64,000 bases of DNA from Rana temporaria (lineage: Eukaryota > Chordata > Amphibia > Anura > Ranidae). The number at the start of each line of letters is the position of its first letter. Within the stretch, counting starts at the first letter, position 1. Below are positions 1 through 10,863 of this stretch, in pieces. The translations under genes were made by a program, and so were the position numbers. The notes under the pieces are model-generated. The model worked only from the letters and a program-made list of their open reading frames with translations. It searched no databases and had not been told where the DNA came from. The stretch lies in the NCBI RefSeq assembly GCF_905171775.1, contig NC_053501.1:74643134-74707133 (forward strand). The letters are read 5' to 3'.

Positions 1-586
1 TGAGGAAAGATTAGAAGAACTACATTTATTCACTCTTGAGAAGAGGAGAATAAGGGGGGATATGATCAACATGTACAAATATATAAGAGGTCCATACAGT
101 GAACTTGGTGTTGAGTTATTCACTTTACGGTCAACACTGAGGACAAGGGGGCACTCTTTACGTCTAGAGGAAAAGAGATTTCACCTCCAAATACGGAAAG
201 GTTTTTTCACAGTAAGAGCTGTGAAAATGTGGAACAGACTCCCTCCAGAGGTGGTTCTGGCCAGCTCAGTAGATTGCTTTAAGAAAGGCCTGGATTCTTT
301 CCTAAATGTACAGAATATAACTGAGTACTAAGATTTGTAGGTAAAATTGATCCAGGGTAAATCCGATTGCCTCTCGGGGGATCAGGAAGGAATTTTTTCC
401 CCTGCTGTAGCAAATTGGATCATGCTCTGCTGGGGTTTTTTGCCTTCCTCTGGATCAACTGTGGGTATGGAGTTGGGTGTATAGGATTTTACTGTGTTTT
501 TTATTTTTTTTTATTTTTATTTTTTGTGGTTGAACTGGATGGACTTGTGTCTTTTTTCAACCTGACTAACTATGTAACTATGTAAC
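1..586 (+). mobile_element. CR1-like LINE, 3' end fragment
   Basis: This is the 3' end of a non-LTR retrotransposon. Positions 1-331 encode the last part of the reverse-transcriptase ORF, including IRKGFFTVRAVKMWNRLPPE, and nearly match the copies at 22.0-22.3 kb and 43.5-43.8 kb. A short 3' UTR follows and ends in the octamer AACTATGT repeated at 566-586. An 8-bp tail repeat is characteristic of CR1 LINEs, so CR1 is my preferred clade; a related Jockey-group clade such as Rex1 is possible. The 5' part lies outside the window or is truncated. Confidence 0.85.
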
Positions 587-671
587 ATGAGGCTATAATG
601 GACTTTAATGGTACCATATATAAACTGACGATAGACAGTCCTAAATAAAATGTTTGAGAAAGTTTAGTACA

Positions 672-840
672 AAAAAATAACAAAGACACAAGTCCATCAA
701 GTCCAACCTATGTGTGTGATTTTATGTCAGTATTACATGCATATCCCTGTATGTTGTGGTCGTTCACGTGCTTATCTAATAGTTTCTTGAAACTATCGAT
801 GCTCTCTATTGTGGGGTTACCAATACGGTATTTGTAAAAA
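672..840 (-). mobile_element. Diverged CR1-like LINE 3' fragment
   Basis: Read on the minus strand, this stretch resembles the 3' end of the CR1-like family: the tract before the tail (GGACTTGTGTCTTTGTTATT) and the region equivalent to the ATTGCTTTAAGAAAGG part of the ORF are recognisable, but divergence is high. It is probably an older or sister subfamily. The 5' boundary is uncertain. Confidence 0.5.
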
Positions 841-844
841 TGTG

Positions 845-1463
845 GTTTACCCCAAGGTTAAAGCGGAGCTCCACCATAAAATAAAACCTCCTTGCAATAG
901 CTTCCCTGTAATCTTCAGACTATGCAGATTTACTAATCTGCCTTCTTCCTGGACCGCGGTGAGTCTTGTTCCCCTCCTAAGCTGCACAGACTCCTGGAAA
1001 ATGAGTGTCATTATTTCCAAGGAGTCTGTGTGTTTTACTTTGCCAAAAACTTGTTCTACTGCGCATGCACAAGATCTATTATCTGCGTCGTCATAACAAC
1101 GGGGCGGGACGTTCCTCTGTCGCCACCCGTTGTTATGACAACAAAACAAACTAATGGCGCTGCGAGCACTGTTCTACTGCGAATGCGCGAGATCGCGAGG
1201 TGCATGCTGGTTACCCAGCATGCACCTCTCACTAAAAAAACAGGAAGACGCAGGGACTGGGATTCAAATGGAAACGGCCACAAGATCGCTGAGAGCATAT
1301 AAGGTAAGTATTTGTAGTTATTACTGTGCCGTGGTGAATATAAAATATGTTTTATGTAATGTTTACTGTTATAAATTGTATATTGCAAAAAAAATATATA
1401 TTGCCCAGAACCCCTCTTTAAGTGCTGGGACCCTTACTTTTTAATATCTTTATAAATGATATA
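845..1463 (+). mobile_element. Old CR1-like fragment interrupted by a MITE
   Basis: Positions 845-857 (GTTTACCCCAAGG) and 1422-1463 (GTGCTGGGACCCTTAC and onward to ATAAATGATAT) are adjacent in the intact CR1-like copy near 21430-21487, where they encode the GVPQGSVLGPLLFNIFINDI stretch of the reverse transcriptase. A 556-bp element separates them here. Confidence 0.6.
862..1417. mobile_element. MITE flanked by TTAA, foldback rich
   Basis: It is bounded by TTAA at 858-861 and 1418-1421. Its ends are weakly inverted (AGCGGAGCTC against AGAGGGGTTC after reverse complement), and it sits inside a CR1 fragment that is continuous without it. Internal hairpins include 1087-1142 (GTCATAACAACGGG pairing with CCCGTTGTTATGAC) and 1197-1228 (GAGGTGCATGCTGG pairing with its complement). 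A TTAA duplication points to the piggyBac superfamily. There is no coding capacity. Confidence 0.55.
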
Positions 1464-1755
1464 CCGTCGGATTTGCCGCGGGATTTGGCCGCTAGCGGTG
1501 CAGTATTAACCCACACTAGCGGCCAATAAAGGGTTAATACCGCCCCCCCCCATTCTCACTGAAGGAGTTCTTCCCCTGGCAGCTAGGAGAGTCCCTCAGC
1601 TCCAGCAGTGCTGCTCCCTGACTGGTTTCACCAATGTCACTCAATGGAGCATACTTATTTGGATGTTCCAGTCCAGGATTGGCCTCCCTGGCACTTTACC
1701 CTCTAGCCTTCCTAACTGTCACCCATCTATTCTTTTCTAGTGCCTGGACCTCTTT
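1464..1755. other. Spacer with foldback sequence; left flank of the giant hAT
   Basis: No gene is seen. Positions 1487-1550 hold nested inverted motifs (GGCCGCTAGCG with ACTAGCGGCC, and TATTAACCC with GGGTTAATA), suggesting a small foldback repeat. The sequence ending GTCTCCAC continues sensibly at 17340 (CTGCCTTTGTGCTGGCC), as expected for the empty target site of the hAT. Confidence 0.5.
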
Positions 1756-1901
1756 GTCTCCACTAGTGTTGCTCACGAATATTCGCATTGCGAATATTCG
1801 ACTCGAATATAGCATATTCGAGAAATCGCGCTATATTTCGAAATTCGCGGTGAATATTCGCAATTCCGAATATTCGATTTTTTACAATTTTTTTTTTTAA
1901 T

Positions 1902-2195
1902 CAGATCACATCCTAGATATCTCCATCGACGTCTAAAAGCATTGCTGGTATCATTAGAGACCCTGGGCCGAGTAGCTGAAGCGTTCATTGAATTTTCCAG
2001 AAAGATCGCAATGCGATTATTCGGCAAACGCAATATCGCGCGATTATTTTCCTCGCCCCGATCTTCCGCATCAGAGCGATTTTTACAGTTTCATTTTTAA
2101 AACAGATCACATCCTAGTGATCTCCATAGACGTCTGAAAGCATTGCTGGTATGATTAGAGCCATTGGGCCGAGTAGCTGAAGCGATCATTTTATA
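1902..2195 (+). repeat. 201-bp direct repeat in the hAT left subterminus
   Basis: A segment starting CAGATCACATCCTAG at 1902 recurs at 2103 with about 90% identity over 90 bp, through GGGCCGAGTAGCTGAAGCG. Between the copies lie CG-rich GCGATTATT motifs shared with the element ends. Subterminal direct repeats are typical transposase-binding arrays in hAT elements; binding here is inferred. Confidence 0.6.
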
Positions 2196-2270
2196 TTGCC
2201 GAATATTCGCAATGCGAATATTCGGCAATAGGAATATTGCGCGATTATTTGCTCCGCCCTTTTGCATCAG

Positions 2271-2347
2271 AGCCAATCAGAGTTCTCCTTCCACACTCGT
2301 CACAGGTTAGCAACCAATAGGAACCTGCCTGCATGGACATTATATAA
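2271..2347 (+). promoter_or_regulatory. Probable promoter of the hAT transposase gene
   Basis: Two CCAAT boxes (GAGCCAATCAGAG at 2271-2283 and CAACCAATAGG near 2310) are followed by a TATA box, TATATAAG, at about 2340-2347. The spacing is that of a compact RNA polymerase II promoter, placing transcription start near 2370 and giving a leader of about 780 nt to the ATG at 3150, unless an intron lies within it. The same GAGCCAATCAGAG box recurs in the 97-bp repeats at the opposite end of the element. Confidence 0.6.
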
Positions 2348-3149
2348 GCTCACTCCCAGCACCATTTCATTGCAGATTCAGAAGCTTGCTATAGAGTGTG
2401 GAGGCTGTTTCTGTGTTCCTGGTTTCCTGGTTTCCTGTGTCTTTGTTCTTGATTGATTTAGATCATCACCAGCATTGCTATTTAGTGATTCCAGTGGATC
2501 TTTTCCAGTATATCAACTGCTTTTTTCAAAGCAATAGACCCAAGAGCTTTTTTCAAAGCTACGTTTTGTGCTGTTTTGTGCTGTTTTTTTCATTTGTGTT
2601 ACTGTTTGATCCTGCAATCCTCCCTGTTCAGTTATATTTGCAAGAGATTTCAGAACACATTTTGCTGAGCTTTATAAAAGAGCTTTTCTAAAAGCTAAGT
2701 TTTGTTCATCTTGTGTTACTGTTAGATCTTGCAGGTTCGCTGTTCAGTGATATTTGATAGGCATCTCAGTTCAAATTTTGTTTAGTTTTCCCTAAAGAGC
2801 TTTTATAAAAGCTAAGTTTTGTGTTCAGTTTAGTTAAATTTTGTGTAGTAAGTGTACACACTGTTAGTGTACATTTATTTCATCTAGCTTAGCTTAGTGT
2901 GTGTTTAGTGTCTGTGTTTTGTGTTTAAAAAAAAAAAAAAAAAAAAAAAGTTAGTGTTTGTTTAGTGCTTTTTTTTTTTTCTTTAATTTTGTAGTCCTTG
3001 TCTGGTGTACTACTTTTCTTATAGTTTAGTAGCTGTCTGTGTACGTCTTTGTCTGCGTGCCTGTCTTGTAAAAAATACACAAAAACACATTTTGTTCACA
3101 TTTTCCCCCCCCAATAAAGTTTAACCCCCCCACACACATATCAGCAATT

Positions 3150-6100
3150 ATGAGCGGCATCCGTGGCCGTGGCAGTAGGGGTAGGGGAGTTACTCCCAGT
3201 GCTGGATCGCTGCCAGCACGGGGTACCTCTCGTGCCCCTACTAGTGGTAGAGGATCGGGTGCAAGGGGAGTACGCCTGATCCGGGAGTTCTTCCCATCGG
3301 GCAGCCGCCCGATATTGCCATCTCAGGCTCAAGTAGTGGTGGACTACATGGGGCACAGCAGTGCCACTGAGTCGTCGGTCCCGACTCACAGTAGTACCAC
3401 CATTACACCGTTGCCTGTACTACCCCCCCCAGCCCCCAAGAGTCCAGCATCTTACTGTTCGACAGCGACAGTGAGAGGGATCTCTTGGGGGAGGCCATGC
3501 ATCAGGCAGACCTCCAGCTCTGTCCTGATGGTCAGGACCTTTTTGAAGGGATGGATGAGGAGGATGGGATACCTGCTGGCAGTATCCCAGAGACATCCCT
3601 TCAAACTGGTGCTGCTGTTTTGGTGCAGGAAACAGCAGCACCTAGTCAGACCCAGGCGTGGGTGAGGGGACAGCGGAGCCAGGCTAGAGGCTCCATGTCA
3701 CGTGGTTCCCTCAGACCAACACATCTCAGCCCTTGGTCTGACATCTCTGGGGGCGAAGAGGGTGACCCATCATGGTTGCCATCTGACGCGTCGGCTCACT
3801 ACGTCAGTGACGACGGGGAAGGTAGGCACCCTGGTGAAACGGTGCGCCAGGTCACCACCAGGGAGACCATCGTCAGGGTCTCCACTGGTGATGGCAGCAG
3901 GAGGTGTCAGGAGGAGGAGCAGCAGCAGCAGCAGCAGGCAGCTCCACCTGTGCGCACCGAATCCCAGCAGGTGCAAGTAAGCGTCACCCCATCTGACAGG
4001 AGGGCGGTGCTGAAGTCACCTGTCTGGAATTTCTTTACCCTGGTGGCAGACAACCCTACCGTGGCCATCTGCCGGATTTGTAAAGTGAGGGTGAAGAGAG
4101 GGAAGTGTTTGGCTCGGGTGGGCACCACAGCCCTGAACCAGCACCTGAGGATAAACCACTGGGCGTTGTATGACGAGATGAAGCGTGGTGGTGGTAGCAG
4201 CGCCACCACCACAAGTGAGCAGGGTACAGCAGCCCCTGCCACATCTTCATCTGTTTCCAGCAGGTCATGCCCCCCCGCTCCCTCTAGTAGAGGTACTGGT
4301 ACCGGCAGCCAGACCTCTACTTCCACAGCACCCTCCACGTCTGTGTCCCGCACTGCCGTCCGGCGCCAGGCGTCGATTTCAGACGCCTTTGACCGCACCA
4401 CTCCCTTCCCCCCTGGAGACCGACGTGTGCGTTCCCTCAATGGGCTCCTGGCAAGGGTTATTGCCCAACATCTGCTGCCCTTCAACATAGTTGACAGCAA
4501 CCCCTTCAGGCAGATGTTGGAGCAGGCCCAACCCCAATGGCGTGTCCCCAGCCGCCATTTCTTTGCCAGGACTGGTGTCCCTGCCCTACACCAGCACATT
4601 GTGCAGAATGTAACCCTGTCGCTGGATCACGCTGTCAGCGACAGGGTTCATCTGACAATGGATGGCTGGACCAGCAGGCATGGGCAGGGACGCTACATCA
4701 GCTTCACGGCCCATTGGGTTTCCCTCCGAGGCGTCGGTGAGGGATCGTCGGCAACCGATCTTGTGGTGCCGCCCCGGGGTGTCCAGGGGAGAACTGCTGG
4801 TCTCCCTCAAGCCACTGTCTCCGCAGCTGCTGAGCCTCCCAGCAAGTGCCCCCGTAGCTACTCAAGTGTGGGGCACGTGCGCTGTCAGGCCGTGCTCCAG
4901 CTTGTTAGTTTAGGGGACCGGAGACACACTGCAGAAGAAGTGCTGAAAGCACTTCAAGCTCAGGTCCAGAAGTGGCTGACACCCCGAAGGCTCCAGCCAG
5001 GTATGGTTGTCTGCGATAACGGCAGCAACCTACTCGCCGCCCTCCATGCTGGCAGTCTGACGCACGTGCCCTGTCTGGCACATGTCCTCAACCTGGTGGT
5101 GCAGAAGTTCCTGCGCACTTATCCAGGGTTGAGTGACATTGTGGCAAAGGCGCGTAGGATTGCCAGCCACTTCAGGCGCTCCCCAACCGCTACCGCGTCC
5201 CTGTCCAAATTGCAGCGGAAGTACAATCTGCCCCTTCACAGGCTGATTGTGGACAGTGTGACGCGGTGGAACTCCACCCTCCACATGCTGAAGAGGTTGT
5301 GGGAGCAGCAAAGGGCGGTGAGGGAGTACCTGATGGAACTAGGCACTGAGAGGGCTTCACCACAACTCCCTTTCATCGCCTGTGCGCAGTGGGGGCAGAT
5401 AAACCAGGTCTGCCAAGTGTTGTCCTCCTTCGAGCAGGCGACCAAGATGGTCAGCAGTGAGCAAATTGGCCTCAATAGCGTGCTGCCAATACTGTTCATG
5501 CTGGAGAGGACACTAGATCGCCTGCTCGAGGCTGGGGAGAGTGCCTTGGTGGAGCAGGAGGAGTCAGCAATGCTCCACCGAGACCAGGGCCAGGACCAGG
5601 AGGAGGAGGAGGAGGAGGAGGATGATGATGAAGAGGAGGAGGAGGTGGTTGCTGGTGTCGTCCCGGAGTCAGGGCCTGGTCAGGAGGGAGAGCCGGTGTT
5701 GGGGGCACCGATAGTCCGGGGGTTGGGCATGTCTGAGTTTGACCAGCAGCGCCTCAGGGAAGAAGAGTCGCACCTCATTCACCTGGCCAGCATTGAGGAG
5801 TCACAGCGGGCTGTGCTCTTCCCCATGGCTGCCCACATGCTGAGATGCCTCAGGAGGGACCCCCGGGTTAAGACCATCAAGACGAGGGATGATTTCTGGA
5901 TGGCCACCCTTTTGGATCCCAGGTGCAAGGGGAAACTGGAGCAGTTCATCCCAGCCAGCCGGAGGCAGCACCGGATGGAGGAACTGCAGGCAGCCATTGT
6001 CAGACGGTTGGAGCAGGCAACTCCCCGGCCTCCAGTTGTCCCCCCTCATCTCACCCAGCAGGTGGCTGCACCCAGCTGCAGCCGAGCAGGGGACCTAATG

Positions 6101-6490
6101 GAAGAGATGAGGATGTTCTTCCAAACCGAGCGACCCAGTACCACCACCAGCAGCAGCAGCAGCAGTCACCACCAGCGGCTGGCCCACATGGTGGCAGACT
6201 ACATGGCGTCCGTCGGTGCTTCTGACAGTATGAGCACCGACGACCCCATGGAGTACTGGGTTGCCAGATTGGACACCTGCCGCGAGCTCGCTCAGTATGC
6301 GCTGGAGTTATTGTCTTGCCCCCCCTCCAGCGTACTATCTGAGCGGACATTCAGCGCGGCAGGTGGGGTGGTCACGGACAAGAGGACCCGTCTGTCCACA
6401 GACTCCGTGGACAGACTCACATTCATAAAGATGAATGAGTCCTGGATCGGCGGTGACTTTCTGGCACCCGTCGTCGGTTCAGGGCGCTGA
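3150..6490 (+). CDS. hAT transposase, BED zinc finger, one frameshift
   Basis: This is the transposase that would cut and paste the surrounding hAT element. An open frame from the ATG at 3150 gives an RG-rich N-terminus (RGRGSRGRG), then needs a one-base shift in the eight-C run at 3423-3430 to join the 1,001-codon frame ending at 6490; together about 1,110 aa. Within the long frame (numbered from 3485): a BED zinc finger near residues 179-226 (CRIC, then HLRINH), MDGWTS with Asp near 393, CDNGSN with Asp near 511, CLAHVLNL near 530, an acidic Glu/Asp run near 710, DPMEYW with Glu near 923, and the hAT dimerisation motif SERTFSAAG near 952 ending LTFIKMN. The two Asp and the late Glu fit the hAT DDE triad. 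Poly-Q and poly-E tracts are long for the family. Confidence 0.9.
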
Positions 6491-6548
6491 AGGGTCCCTT
6501 GCCATGCATTCCCTGATGAAGCCCCGGACCTGATGTATTTACAGTGCT

Positions 6549-7185
6549 GAATATAACTATTTCAACATCAGAGAAAATCAATGTTAATATTTGGTACAGT
6601 AGGCTTTCTTTGCAATTACAGCGGTCAAACATTTCTTGTAGTTTTACACCAGCTTTGCACACACTGGAGGAGGGATTTTGGCCCACTCCTCCACACAGAT
6701 CTTCTCTACATCAGTCATGTTTCTGGGCTATCGCTGAGAAACACGGAGTTTGAGCTCCCTCCAAAGATTCTCTATTGGGTTTAGGTCTGGAGACTGGCTA
6801 GGCCACGCCAGAACCTTGATATGCTCCTTACAGAGCCAATCCTTGGTTATCCTGGCTGTGTGCTTTGGGTCATTCTCATGTTGGAAGACCCAGCCTCGAC
6901 CCATCTTCAAAGCTCTAACTCAGGGAAGGAGGTTGTTGCCCAAAATCTTGCAATACATGGCCCCGGTCATCCTCTCCTTAATACAGTGCAGTCACCCTGT
7001 CCCATGTGCAGAAAAACACCACCAAAGCATGATGCTACCACCCCCATGCTTCACATTAGGGATGGCGTTCTTGGCATGGTACTCATCATTATTCTTCCTC
7101 CGAACACGGTTAGTGAAATTATGATCAAAAAATTATATTATAGTCTCATCTGACCACATGATTTTCTCCCATGACTCCTTTGGAT
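6549..7185 (-). mobile_element. Tc1-like element fragment
   Basis: Minus-strand translation across 6728-6910 gives a Tc1 transposase C-terminus with FQHENDPKHTA and SPDLNPIENLWRELK, the region holding the last catalytic acidic residue of the DDE domain. Homology continues to about 7185 in broken frames. No terminal inverted repeats are visible at either side, so this is a truncated relic inserted just 3' of the hAT transposase gene. Confidence 0.85.
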
Positions 7186-8960
7186 CAGTCAAGACAATTA
7201 TGTCAGCAGTTATTTCACACCCTATATACTCTTATTAAGACTGCTGTACATCATGGCAACTCCTGCCCATGTGATATGACTCTGTATCAACTACTACTGT
7301 TAATACTACTACTGCTGCTTCTGCTGCTGCTGCCGCCCAGTCAATACACCTATGTCAGCAGTTATTTCACACTCTATATACTCCTATTCCTACTGCTGTT
7401 CATGATGGCACCTCCTGCCCATGTGATATGACTCTGTATCAACTACTACTGTTAATACTACTACTGCTGCTTCTGCTGCTGCTGCCGCCCAGTCAATACA
7501 CCTATGTCAGCAGTTATTTCACACTCTATATACTCCTATTCCTACTGCTGTTCATGATGGCACCTCCTGCCCATGTGATATGACTCTGTATCAACTACTA
7601 CTGTTAATACTACTACTGCTGCTTCAGCTGCTGCTGCCGCCCAGTCAATACACCTATGTCAGCAGTTGTTTAACACTCTATATACTCCTATTCCTACTGC
7701 TGTTCATGATGGCACCTCCTGCCCATGTGATATGACTCTGTATCAACTACTACTGTTAATACTACTACTGCTGCTTCTGCTGCTGCTGCCCAGTCAATAC
7801 ACCTATGTCAGCAGTTATTTGACACTCTATATACTCCTATTCCTACTGCTGTTCATGATGGCACCTCCTGCCCATGTGATATGACTCTGTATCAACTACT
7901 ACTGTTAATACTACTGCTGCTTCTGCTGCTGCTGCCCAGTCAATACACCTATGTCAGCAGTTATTTGACACTCTATATACTCCTATTCCTACTGCTGTTC
8001 ATCATGGCACCTCCTGCCCATGTGATATGACTCTGTATCAACTACTACTGTTAATACTACTGCTGCTTCTGCTGCTGCTGCCCAGTCAATACACCTATGT
8101 CAGCAGTTATTTGACACTCTATATACTCCTATTCCTACTGCTGTTCATCATGGCACCTCCTGCCCATGTGATATGACTCTGTATCAACTACTACTGTTAA
8201 TACTACTGCTGCTTCTGCTGCTGCTGCTGCCCAGTCAAGACACCTATGTCAGCAGTTATTTGACACTCTATATACTCCTATTCCTACTGCTGTTCATCAT
8301 GGCACCTCCTGCCCATGTGATATGACTCTGTATCAACTACTACTGTTAATACTACTGCTGCTTCTGCTGCTGCTGCCCAGTCAATACACCTATGTCAGCA
8401 GTTATTTGACACTCTATATACTCCTATTCCTACTGCTGTTCATCATGGCACCTCCTGCCCATGTGATATGACTCTGTATCAACTACTACTGTTAATACTA
8501 CTGCTGCTTCTGCTGCTGCTGCTGCCCAGTCAAGACACCTATGTCAGCAGTTATTTGACACTCTATATACTCCTATTCCTACTGCTGTTCATCATGGCAC
8601 CTCCTGCCCATGTGATATGACTCTGTATCAACTACTACTGTTAATACTACTGCTGCTTCTGCTGCTGCTGCCCAGTCAATACACCTATGTCAGCAGTTAT
8701 TTGACACTCTATATACTCCTATTCCTACTGCTGTTCATCATGGCACCTCCTGCCCATGTGATATGACTCTGTATCAACTACTACTGTTAATACTACTGCT
8801 GCTTCTGCTGCTGCTGCCCCGTCAATACACCTATGTCAGCAGTTATTTCACACCCTATATACTCTTATTAAGACTGCTGTTCATCATGGCACCTCTTGCC
8901 CGAGTGATTTGACACTGTATTGTCAATGTCTACTACTACTATTACAGCTCAGTCAAGACA
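7186..8960. repeat. Minisatellite, 146-152 bp unit, about 11 copies
   Basis: Successive copies of CAGTCAATACACCTATG or its CAGTCAAGACACC variant start at 7338, 7490, 7642, 7791, 7937, 8083, 8232, 8378, 8527 and 8673, giving spacings of 152, 152, 149, 146, 146, 149, 146, 149 and 146. Length differences come from a (CTG)n tract and one CCG in each unit. The leucine-rich ORFs seen across it are by-products of the repeat. Confidence 0.95.
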
Positions 8961-10860
8961 CCTGTGTCCCAATTTTTTGGTACACTATTGACTACTATGA
9001 CCACTACTGATGCTGTAAAGTATTCCCCAAGTGTTTTTATGCTATGTATTACTATTACCACTACTGCTTGTAAATCATGCCTGTGTGATACTTAGTGGGA
9101 ATGCTTTAATAAGCATTCCCAGTATGGATACCCGTAAATGTATTAATCTTAATTAGTGTGAATGCTTTAATAAACATTTCCAGTATTGATATACGTAAAT
9201 TTAGTAATCTTATTATTCCTTACGTTTTTTGGTTCTGCGTAACTTCGGCATACTTTCAGCTATTGAGACCATTCAACTGTAAAAATGTTCGTCTCTTTCA
9301 GCTAATGATGGGACTTCTTCAAGTTTTTTTCTACTTTTTACACTTTTATAAATTTTAAGCTTTTAGACCCTTTTTTTAACATTGAAGTCAATGAGAACAT
9401 CCTTTTCCCCTTTGAATTCACATGCCCTGCCAAAAGTTTCAGCTACTTCATACTTTCACTTACAGACACTGAAAAAACTGTAAAGCGGTCACAAAATATT
9501 TAGCTATCCGGCTATGACTTTTCAGATCGTCATCGTTTACAATTTTTTGTTGAAAACGCAATTTACGTTTTGCGAATTTTTCACAAAAATGCGATAGGTT
9601 ATAATGTAATCCTATGGAGGGGATTTAGAGTCTGTCATGTGACCTTAACATTGGAGATCTTTGTAATTAAAAATATCTTTACAAAAAGGGGAAACAAAAT
9701 GGTCTCACGCCCACAAGATCTACTTTTCATACACAATTTTTATATCAAAACGTAGCTATGCTTGTCTGGTTTCTGGCAATGTGATCAATTCTGCGATACG
9801 TATTTTAGTTTTAGTTATTGGAGCAACAGCCAGAAATTATGTCTCATAGACTCTCATGTTAAATTATCTAAAAAATGTTGCTGCAAAACTCACAAAGACG
9901 CTCTTTTCTAAATCGCAGACATGGCCACATTTTTAAGTTTATCAACATAAATTTCATATCAATGCGTTCACAAGGGCCGTGTATTTCAAACGGTGTAGTC
10001 GTTGTATCGATCGCATGTACGGTTGAGGATTTATTAAGCTTTGTTTGGAGGCTTAAATCATGTATTTGATCTGTGAATTAAAAGCGTTTGTAATGTTATT
10101 TCTTTCCATAAATAACTTTCCTGACCTCAGTGCAATATTCCTCCTCACTGACCTGGGGGGGAGGGGAAACCTCTTGAGGGGGGAGGGGCGACCAGGAAGT
10201 CAGCATACTCTATACTTTGCAGATAGAGAAAGAAGCTGTGTGTCCTAAAGATAGTGTAGTGGTTATGGTGAATGTCTTTGGCAAGGGGCTCAGCAATTAA
10301 GCTATTCAGCATTCCCACTCGCATTTTCCTCAGGAAATGCATTGTCTAGTTACATTATATTTTAATACTACTGCTGCTGCCTCCATGCTGAGTAAAGCTT
10401 CATGACCTCTCTGGCACAGCGGATTCACCAACAGCCTCCGCTTCAAGCTACCAGACCGGATCGTAACAGCAAGTGTAACTAAAACAATTAACCTTATGTT
10501 AAACCCTGGTTTGCGGCCTTTATACTGCAACCATTAGGCTGTCTGCAAGAGCAAATCTGCACTCTCTCTCTCTTTCTTGCTCTCTCTCTGTATATATATA
10601 TATATATATATTGTTGCTTTTGTTATGTTCATTTTTCAACAGTTTATTTTGTGTTCGTCGTGTCTGTGTCCGTGTGCTTTAGTTTGTCCTAGGTTTGTGT
10701 TAAATAAAATGATAGTATAAAATGTTTTTGCTTATTATGAAGTTAGATGTGTTGATGTTGATTTGTTCGATGTGAAGTTAGATGTGTTGAAAAACCTAAA
10801 AATCGATCTCAAAAAGAAATGAAACATTTCCAAAAAATAACATTTTTTAATCAAAAAATT
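8961..10860. other. Unclassified interior of the giant hAT, between its two genes
   Basis: No convincing coding sequence. A perfect 8-bp-arm hairpin lies at 9097-9120 (GGGAATGC then GCATTCCC), with a decayed second copy near 9155-9178. AATAAA-type signals occur on the plus strand near 9168 and 10704. A TA/TC microsatellite lies at 10560-10611. TTTATT at 10644-10649, AATAAA on the minus strand, suits the 3' end of the SANT-like gene. The stretch 9180-10060 looks like ordinary AT-rich filler that I cannot assign to a family. Confidence 0.5.
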
Positions 10861-10863
10861 AAT

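Noticed and set aside
3141..6350. Minus-strand and alternative-frame ORFs under the hAT transposase (for example 3907-4599)
   Set aside because: They are complementary shadows of a GC-rich coding frame and lack independent motifs.
7171..7884. Leucine-rich ORFs (LLLLLL and YVSSYF) across 7.2-7.9 kb
   Set aside because: They are translations of the ~150-bp minisatellite; each ends at the same repeat-encoded stop and no flanking gene structure exists.
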